In this document: piece after piece, positions 20,385 through 25,574 of the stretch
Layout: the number at the start of each line of letters is the position of its first letter
How positions within the stretch are numbered: the first letter of the stretch is position 1
From: a virus
DNA length: 25,574 bases
Reading direction: 5' to 3' (one strand)
IMG/VR virus record: IMGVR_UViG_3300027708_000272
Location: 1 to 25,574 of that record
Notes under the pieces: model-generated
The model's input: only the letters and a program-made list of their open reading frames with translations
Databases searched by the model: none
Told to the model about the DNA's origin: nothing
Made by a program: the position numbers and the translations under genes

Positions 20385-21410
20385 ATGGCAGCAACAAGTT
20401 ACATCAACAGCATCGGAAAGAGGGAGGACCTCTCCGACATCATCGCGGTCGTCGACGCTAAAGAAACCGTCCTGACGTCCAGCATCAAGAAAGGAAGCAA
20501 AAAGCCCTCCAACGCTTATGTCGAGTGGCTCGTGGATTCTTATCCCTCGACATCGACTTCCGGCACCGTCGACGGCACTGAGGTCAGCTACAGCAGCGCA
20601 GCCGACTTTGCTTCGACCCGCTACCGCATCGGCACCTATATCCAGCAGTTCCGCCGTATCCCCGGTGTCAGCCGTTTGGAGGAAGTTATCGCTACCGTTG
20701 CCGGTATCAACAACCCTGATCCTCAGGGTGTGGCCGGTGCCACGGAGTTCGCCCGCGCAAAGGCCAAGGCAACCGTCATGGTCAAGCGCGACATCGAATC
20801 GACCTTCCTCTCCGCCAACGGAGCGGCAGCCGATGACGGAAGCACTCAGGCCTACAACACCCGTGGTCTCGGCAAGTGGCTTAGCTCAACGGCTGATTCG
20901 GTTGCCCTGGGTCAGTCCAATGTCTTGCTTAGCAGTTCGCAGATCTACTCGGGCACGCTTGCAGCCTTTACCGAAGACGGTCTTCGTGGAGTGCTTCAGC
21001 AGCGCTGGAGTGTGACGGGACGCGGCGGTGACCTCCTCGGTATCATGGGAAGTGACCTCAAGAACTCCATTTCGGATTTCTCCCGTTACCTTCCTGCCAA
21101 GACCATCAGCAGCAGCACGGCAAGCCCCGTCCGCTATTACAACGCCAACATCGCCGACAAGACGATCTCCACATCCGTGGACATCTACAGCGGTGACTTT
21201 GGTAACATCGAGCTGCACTTGTCCGCATTTGTGCCCAACACAAAGACCGGTTACATCATCGATCCGGAGTTTGTTGAAATGAGGACCCACACGGCTCCCA
21301 ACTTCACCGAGCTGCCTGACCTTGGTGCTGGTCGCCGTGGAATCGTGGAGGCGATCGTCGCCCTGGTTCCCACCAACCCACAGGCTCACGCCAAGATCTC
21401 GGCTTCCTAA
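20385..21410 (+). CDS. Major capsid protein, SU10/DUF5309-like
   Basis: A 341-aa protein with the features of the SU10-type (DUF5309) HK97-fold capsid proteins. These are an N-terminal GKREDLSDIIAVVDAKETVL motif followed by S-S-I-K-K-G, the segment AYVEWLVDSYPS, the arm-like NTKTGYIIDPEFVEMRTH near 285-302, and the ending RRGIVEAIVALVPTNPQAH. The length is normal for an uncleaved or lightly cleaved shell protein. It lies between the scaffold and a strong hairpin terminator at 21428-21462. The codon bias is the most GC-optimised in the window, as expected for a highly expressed gene. Confidence 0.92.
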   Translation: MAATSYINSIGKREDLSDIIAVVDAKETVLTSSIKKGSKKPSNAYVEWLVDSYPSTSTSGTVDGTEVSYSSAADFASTRYRIGTYIQQFRRIPGVSRLEEVIATVAGINNPDPQGVAGATEFARAKAKATVMVKRDIESTFLSANGAAADDGSTQAYNTRGLGKWLSSTADSVALGQSNVLLSSSQIYSGTLAAFTEDGLRGVLQQRWSVTGRGGDLLGIMGSDLKNSISDFSRYLPAKTISSSTASPVRYYNANIADKTISTSVDIYSGDFGNIELHLSAFVPNTKTGYIIDPEFVEMRTHTAPNFTELPDLGAGRRGIVEAIVALVPTNPQAHAKISAS

Positions 21411-21427
21411 GTCCGGATCGTGATATT

Positions 21428-21462
21428 GAGCGTCCGTCCCGCACATTCGGGGGCGGGCGCTC
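21428..21462 (+). terminator. Strong hairpin after the capsid gene
   Basis: GAGCGTCCGTCCC (21428-21440) pairs with GGGGCGGGCGCTC (21450-21462) over 13 bp including G-U pairs, with a 9-nt loop, 18 nt after the capsid stop. No T-run follows (CCTTCACG), so it may attenuate transcription or protect the 3' end of capsid mRNA rather than terminate fully. Confidence 0.6.
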
Positions 21463-21490
21463 CCTTCACGAGCTAGAAAATGAACCATAG

Positions 21491-21973
21491 ATGAACGAGC
21501 AACTTGTAGCACCGATCGAGGCCTCTTCTGCGGTCCTGAATGAATTCCGCAAAGGATTCAAAGCCCATGCCGTTCATGCGGCCATCCGCCAGGAGAAGAT
21601 CAACGCTTATTCCGCACGGATTGAGAACTCTTCCAAGCTCATGGATGGGATCGGTCAACTCAAATACCGTATTGATGCCGACCTCCATGCCCACATGAAG
21701 CAAGTCTTTGGTCCCGATTGTTGGAAGGATCCAGCTTTTACGGATGCTCTGGAGCGGGATGGGGTCATCGTACGGGTCAAGGGGATGAGCGACACAATCA
21801 TGAGCTTTGCGAAGCAAAGCGGTGACGATAATCGATTGTCGAAGGTCGAGAGCCAGAAGACCGAAGCTGAAGCCATTATTGCCAATCACACCTTTCCTGA
21901 GGAGGAGCTTCCGGAACCCTCCACCGAGGGAGTGGTCGATGGCACCGAAAGCACCGATCAGGTGGTCTCATGA
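21491..21973 (+). CDS. Hypothetical structural-region protein, 160 aa
   Basis: A 160-aa, mostly helical soluble protein (EASSAVLNEFRKGFKAHAVH, QEKINAYSARIENSS, DLHAHMKQVFGPDCW) with an acidic C-terminal 40 residues. It follows the capsid and precedes the adaptor, where head-completion or minor head proteins are usual. No family recognised. The stop overlaps an ATG that opens a 15-codon relay frame. Confidence 0.7.
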   Translation: MNEQLVAPIEASSAVLNEFRKGFKAHAVHAAIRQEKINAYSARIENSSKLMDGIGQLKYRIDADLHAHMKQVFGPDCWKDPAFTDALERDGVIVRVKGMSDTIMSFAKQSGDDNRLSKVESQKTEAEAIIANHTFPEEELPEPSTEGVVDGTESTDQVVS

Positions 21974-22017
21974 TTCATTCCTCTCGCCTTTCTCCTTCAG
22001 CCTTTTACCTTTCCTGA
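21970..22017 (+). CDS. 15-aa relay ORF in pyrimidine-rich leader
   Basis: ATG overlapping the preceding stop (ATGA) opens a 15-codon frame (MIHSSRLSPSAFYLS) whose TGA overlaps the adaptor ATG (TGATG). The sequence is almost pure pyrimidine and has no Shine-Dalgarno. It probably serves translational coupling, if it is translated at all. Confidence 0.3.
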   Translation: MIHSSRLSPSAFYLS

Positions 22018-22811
22018 TGCGTACCGTCACCTTTAAGAGCGTCATCGATGGAGCCCTGGCACGCATGGGCCTGGATCCATCCATCACGCCAGCCTCCAAC
22101 ACGCTTGCGGCTTTTACCGAATATGCCAATAGCGCCCTCCGAGCTGCGCAGGAAATGTATCCATGGCCCGATTTTGTCAGGTACGAAAACCGGCAATTCT
22201 ATGCCAATTGGAGTGGATCGACCTCGTACAATACGGGCGACCTTGTCCTTGGAAGTGATGGGAATTATTATCAAGCGGTTGCCGCATCCGTGGGGACTGA
22301 TCCGACCACTGATTCCAATGATACTTCTTGGCAGCTGGCCAGTTCGGCAACTTTCACCAATGGCAGCGGCATCCTCTTTGCAATCAGTTTGGATCAGGTA
22401 CTTAACGGCACCACTCAAACCCCGATCGGTGAGGTCATTGGGGTGTGGAAGAGCGATCCGCGCACCAACCGCTATGCCACCCCGGTCAACTGGATGCTGA
22501 CCAATGACGGAGTCGTCGTTGGGGAAAACGGATTATCAGTCACTTCAATTCCCTCCACGGTTTGGGTGGCCTTTTGCCTGAGGCCGACAGTCTACACGAC
22601 CGGCAGCTACTCAAACAATGATACCACCTTCCCCTACATCCTGGCTGAAGCCGTAAAGTATGCCATCTGTGCCGAGGCTCAGCGCGAGGATGGTCAGTTT
22701 GAAAAAGCATCGGCTCATGATGCCAATGCCCTCCAGTGTCTCAACATCGAGTGGGACAAGTTGGAGATGAAGCAGGGTCAGCAGGGCCGTTTTGGATCCA
22801 TGGTGCGGTAA
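22017..22811 (+). CDS. Head-tail adaptor-like protein with carbohydrate-binding-type insert
   Basis: ATG 22017 is chosen because it overlaps the relay stop. The 264-aa product starts with TFKSVIDGALARMGLDPSIT and AFTEYANSALRAAQEMYPWP, a four-helix N-terminus typical of podovirus adaptor (gp4-like) proteins that plug onto the portal. It ends with AEAVKYAICAEAQREDGQFE and a long helix, again adaptor-like. Residues 62-108 (ANWSGSTSYNTGDLVLGSDG, YYQAVAAS, DTSWQLA) instead resemble a CBM5/12 chitin-binding-type module with its aromatic residues, inserted between the helices. The insert may decorate the connector or bind a glycan. The adaptor call depends on position and the helix pattern. Confidence 0.7.
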   Translation: MRTVTFKSVIDGALARMGLDPSITPASNTLAAFTEYANSALRAAQEMYPWPDFVRYENRQFYANWSGSTSYNTGDLVLGSDGNYYQAVAASVGTDPTTDSNDTSWQLASSATFTNGSGILFAISLDQVLNGTTQTPIGEVIGVWKSDPRTNRYATPVNWMLTNDGVVVGENGLSVTSIPSTVWVAFCLRPTVYTTGSYSNNDTTFPYILAEAVKYAICAEAQREDGQFEKASAHDANALQCLNIEWDKLEMKQGQQGRFGSMVR

Positions 22812-22894
22812 TCCGCCTAAAGCACTAAAAATCACCTTAAGCGTTAACCACTAAAAACCTATCTTCTCACGCGAGAGCCTCACCCGAAAAACCC

Positions 22895-23197
22895 ATGCAA
22901 CCAAACATTCAAATCAAAGGAACCAGTGTTCCAATGACCATTGCGTCCTCAACTACAATAACAACCGGGGGAACGGCCCAGGCGGTCTTTGCGGCAACCC
23001 GCAGGCATTATCTTTTGTTTCAGAATACCAGCTCGGGCACGATGATGCTCACCATCGACGGATCCACCCCAAGCGCAACCAATGGAATGGCGTTGACCCA
23101 GAATGCTGGTTACGAAGCCACTGCGGCTGTCTCTTCAAGCGCAATTCAAGTCTGGTGCTCAACGACCGGAGCCACCTTCTACGCCATCCAAGGTTAA
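22895..23197 (+). CDS. Small beta-rich structural protein, 100 aa
   Basis: A 100-aa, threonine/serine/alanine-rich protein dominated by short strands (TTITTGGTAQAVFAATRRHY, LLFQNTSSGTMMLTIDG, IQVWCSTTGATFYAIQG). The R-R-H-Y-L-L-F-Q-N stretch is found in many small phage virion proteins with a beta-sandwich fold placed before fibre genes. A minor head, decoration or tail-tip protein is likely. The 83-nt leader (22812-22894) is A/C-rich with TAA-containing repeats (TTAAGCGTTAACCACTAA) and lacks a Shine-Dalgarno. Confidence 0.65.
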   Translation: MQPNIQIKGTSVPMTIASSTTITTGGTAQAVFAATRRHYLLFQNTSSGTMMLTIDGSTPSATNGMALTQNAGYEATAAVSSSAIQVWCSTTGATFYAIQG

Positions 23198-23201
23198 TTT
23201 T

Positions 23202-25331
23202 ATGGGATTATTTAATTCCGCTTCCGGTGGAGGACTTGGCATTGCCGATTCAGATTTGCAAGGTTACTTGGATCGCGCTGGAGGTCAGTCGAAGTTCACG
23301 CCAACCGAGATTAATGCTCTTGCTTTGTTGGTAAGGGATTTGAAAGATACGGGTCTTTGGAGAAAGCTGATTGCTTTTTATCCATTTGCGGGGCGATCGG
23401 CATTCCCCGCCGCTCAAAATCTTATTTCTTCGGCCTACCCGTTGACTTTTAATGGGTCATGGCAATTTGCCTCTTGGGGGGCAAGAAATGCTGGAAGGGG
23501 AGCTTATGCTGATACTGGATTTTATCCAGTCACAGGGTTTCTTATGACGCAAGCTGGTCAAAATGGCATTCCAGCTTCACCAAATGTTAGCTTTCGGTCT
23601 GGAAGTTTTGGTTGCCATCTCCTGCAAAATTACGCTTCCGCACAAGTAACCCCTCAGGAATTTTATCAAAACCCAACAGGTGTTTATGGGTATTGCACAA
23701 ACGGTTCTTCAACGGTCACTTGTTCAGCTTTACCTTGGGCATTAACGGCGGGATCATCAGTTACGGGTTCGGGAATCCCTTATGGAACAACGGTCTCTGC
23801 GGCTTCTTCTGGGGCAACTTCAATCACTTTGTCAACCCCTTACACGGGGGTTACTGGTTATCAAAATTTAACCATTCAATCGGCGGCTGTTGGAGCTTCT
23901 ACAAGCGTGGGACTTCAAGCAAACAATCCCTCTGGAACCGTCGTTGCAAATTTTCCGGCATATTCCGGTTATGGGACGGGCACTTGCACCAATGCGGAGG
24001 GAACCTTTATTTGTTCTTTTAAAAATTCTGCTTGGACAGATTCCACGGCAATTACAAACCCCGATATTGACTCAATTATTTGGCAAGGAACTCCTTCTGG
24101 AATCACATCAGTTTATTCCAAGTTGAATCAGAATGTGGGATATGCCTCTGGGAATAATTTCTACACCTTTTCTGGTTCTATTTTGATCGGTGGTCAGTAT
24201 TACCCAACTGCGGGAACCGTCACTTACAATGGGGTGGTTTACCCAATTCAAGCAACCACTCAGAATATTATTGATACATCCTATTCTCAAAATTTCAGCA
24301 CTACGGACAAACCATTTAATTGCGCTTTTCTTGGATATGGATTGTCCCAAAACGATGCGGCGTCGTTAAACACGATAATGTTTAGCTTTCAAACCAATCG
24401 TGCTGTGAATTTCTCTTCTCGAATTATCGTAACTCAAGGCGATAGTATCATGTCTGCCTTTTTAAGCCGTTATTCGAATAATGGGCTTCCGGGCATTGGA
24501 TTTGGTGCTGTTGGGGAATTATTATTTAACAAGCCATTCAGCGAATTAACACCTAGCAATTTGTTGACTTATGCAATTGGTGGGACTCAAACCACTTCCA
24601 TGTTGACGTACTACCCATACACCGCGGGGAATGTTCAATTAACGGCAACTTGCACAAATGGTTCTGCAACAATAAACGTGAGTGCGTTACCAACCGCGCT
24701 TTATGCAAAGACTATTGTAACGGATGGTTCTGGATACTCTTCAACGGTTGCAACAACGGTTTATTCGGGAGCGACATCAGTAACATTGTCAACTGTTTAC
24801 ACTGGAACCACGGGTAGCAAAACTCTTACTTTTACATCTCCGGGATATGGTGCTGGAAATACATTTATTGTATGGGCCGGAACAAACAATCTGGGACAAC
24901 AATTGGTTTATAATGGATCGCAAACTACGGCAAATTCCACCGCTGACACAGCTTATTCAAACCTTCAAAACATTTGGGCCTTAGCCCGTAGGGATGGGTA
25001 TTGGACAGTGGCTTTTACGGTTTTGAAACGCAGTGACTTTCCCGCAGGCACCACTCAAGACAACGCAAGGATAAGACTCAATAACAATATCAAAGCCTCG
25101 GTTGGAACTTATGTGGATCAAGTGATTGATGTGGAAAGTGTCTTTTCTTACGCGGACGTAACCTCAACATCGTCTTTTACGCCTCCTCTTATGGCGTTTG
25201 ACAATGGGGCAACGATTTCTGGTGCGCCGCAAGTTTATAATAATGGGTCATTGGCAACTGGTTCTTATGTTCACCCGACCACGGTGGGTCAACAAAAAAT
25301 CTGGGCGTATGTGGCGCAGTATTTGAAGTAA
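23202..25331 (+). CDS. Tail fibre/spike with SGNH-hydrolase domain and duplicated beta-module
   Basis: The 709-aa product from ATG 23202 (4 nt after the previous stop) begins with an anchoring segment (MGLFNSASGGGLGIADSDLQ, GYLDRAGG). Residues 163-227 are a threonine-rich beta-module (CTNGSSTVTCSALP, TSITLSTPYTG). A SGNH/GDSL hydrolase domain then follows, with TQGDSIM (S415), IGGTQT (G460), WAGTNN (N562) and YVHPT (H691). A second beta-module at 481-545 (CTNGSATINVSALP, TSVTLSTVYTG) sits inside the SGNH domain between blocks II and III. The acid normally three residues before the histidine is a serine (S688). SGNH domains in phage fibres usually de-acetylate host surface polysaccharide, so receptor binding and modification are likely. 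The gene is clearly AT-richer than the capsid genes. Confidence 0.85.
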   Translation: MGLFNSASGGGLGIADSDLQGYLDRAGGQSKFTPTEINALALLVRDLKDTGLWRKLIAFYPFAGRSAFPAAQNLISSAYPLTFNGSWQFASWGARNAGRGAYADTGFYPVTGFLMTQAGQNGIPASPNVSFRSGSFGCHLLQNYASAQVTPQEFYQNPTGVYGYCTNGSSTVTCSALPWALTAGSSVTGSGIPYGTTVSAASSGATSITLSTPYTGVTGYQNLTIQSAAVGASTSVGLQANNPSGTVVANFPAYSGYGTGTCTNAEGTFICSFKNSAWTDSTAITNPDIDSIIWQGTPSGITSVYSKLNQNVGYASGNNFYTFSGSILIGGQYYPTAGTVTYNGVVYPIQATTQNIIDTSYSQNFSTTDKPFNCAFLGYGLSQNDAASLNTIMFSFQTNRAVNFSSRIIVTQGDSIMSAFLSRYSNNGLPGIGFGAVGELLFNKPFSELTPSNLLTYAIGGTQTTSMLTYYPYTAGNVQLTATCTNGSATINVSALPTALYAKTIVTDGSGYSSTVATTVYSGATSVTLSTVYTGTTGSKTLTFTSPGYGAGNTFIVWAGTNNLGQQLVYNGSQTTANSTADTAYSNLQNIWALARRDGYWTVAFTVLKRSDFPAGTTQDNARIRLNNNIKASVGTYVDQVIDVESVFSYADVTSTSSFTPPLMAFDNGATISGAPQVYNNGSLATGSYVHPTTVGQQKIWAYVAQYLK
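23688..23882 (+). repeat. Beta-module copy 1 in the fibre
   Basis: Encodes residues 163-227, starting YGYCTNGSSTVTCSALP. Shares C-T-N-G-S-x-T, S-A-L-P, S-G-A-T-S-(I/V)-T-L-S-T and Y-T-G-x-T-G with the copy at 24642-24836. Confidence 0.75.
24642..24836 (+). repeat. Beta-module copy 2, inside the SGNH domain
   Basis: Encodes residues 481-545, starting TATCTNGSATINVSALP. It separates the IGGTQT block from the WAGTNN block of the hydrolase, so the domain was inserted without destroying the flanking motifs. Confidence 0.75.
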
Positions 25332-25335
25332 CCCC

Positions 25336-25574
25336 ATGACCTCCGAGGCCCGGCAAAACCTCTTGGATAGCGCGGCCAAGTTCGGAACGATCATCACCCC
25401 GATCGGGGTTATCCTGATCCTGCTTCTGCAGACCCAATTTGTCGGAAGAAAGGAGTTCCAAGACACTTCGGAACGTCTGGATTCCCGTGTGCAAAAGATG
25501 GAGATCGCCCTGGTGCAACTCGTGGAACAGAACAAGGTCAACGACCGTCAAGACCTTCAAATTGTGGATCATGA
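25336..25574 (+). CDS. Membrane-anchored coiled-coil protein, lysis-like, truncated at window end
   Basis: 79 codons are visible and the frame is still open. The protein starts MTSEARQNLLDSAAKFG, has one membrane span (IITPIGVILILLLQTQFV, about residues 19-36), then a long charged coiled coil (DTSERLDSRVQKMEIALVQL). One span followed by a coiled coil, right after the fibre gene, is the layout of small phage lysis accessory proteins (XhlA-like, or i-spanin-like) and of some holin-region proteins. No enzyme motif is seen. It starts 5 nt after the fibre stop, without a clear Shine-Dalgarno. Confidence 0.6.
   Translation, partial: MTSEARQNLLDSAAKFGTIITPIGVILILLLQTQFVGRKEFQDTSERLDSRVQKMEIALVQLVEQNKVNDRQDLQIVDH

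Overview
The window is almost entirely the genome of a temperate tailed bacteriophage. It is open at both ends: the first gene has lost its 5' end and the last its 3' end. The architecture is that of a short-tailed (podovirus-like) phage: a long portal protein (731 aa), a very acidic scaffold, a major capsid protein that looks like the SU10/DUF5309 family, a small adaptor, and then directly a receptor-binding fibre with an SGNH-hydrolase domain. No tape measure or tail tube gene lies between them. The host is bacterial, because AGGAGG ribosome binding sites are common. The exact phylum cannot be read from this sequence; the integrase recalls those of Verrucomicrobiota/Planctomycetota, but that is only an impression.

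Layout. (1) 1-2811, rightward: the 3' end of a large probable virion/polyvalent protein, a small ORF, a calcineurin-like metallophosphoesterase and a small winged-helix-like protein. (2) 2812-4941, leftward: tyrosine integrase and a secreted 'moron'-type protein. Between them is a probable attP: 39 nt identical in form to the 5' half of a tRNA-Thr(CGU), flanked on both sides by repeated TTTGCTACGG arm-type sites. (3) 5021-5618: a divergent pair of ribbon-helix-helix regulators facing each other across 127 bp with tandem repeats, the likely lysis/lysogeny switch. (4) 5615-14476: a long early operon in which most genes overlap by ATGA or TAATG. It carries an excisionase-like HTH protein, a terminase-small-subunit-like HTH protein, a DUF1376 replication initiator with internal iterons (probable origin), a DnaB helicase, DUF551 and DUF6378 proteins, an HExxH metallopeptidase-like protein, an SSB-tailed small protein and coiled-coil proteins, one of them frameshifted. 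(5) 14473-25574: the late region, with large terminase, portal, scaffold, capsid, adaptor, fibre and a membrane-anchored coiled-coil protein.

Two translation-initiation styles coexist. Early genes are chained by stop/start overlaps with strong Shine-Dalgarno sequences, often a repeated GGAGGGCCGCATGA cassette. Late structural genes have leaders with no Shine-Dalgarno, rich in C, A or pyrimidines, often with a hairpin just before the ATG.

The most unusual items are a roughly 230-nt array of nested, nearly perfect helices (18848-19077) in a 468-nt gene-free gap between the portal and scaffold genes, which looks like an undescribed structured RNA; a 15-bp box shared by the portal and scaffold leaders; the attP built on a tRNA 5' half; and a fibre whose SGNH domain is interrupted by a duplicate of its own beta-module.
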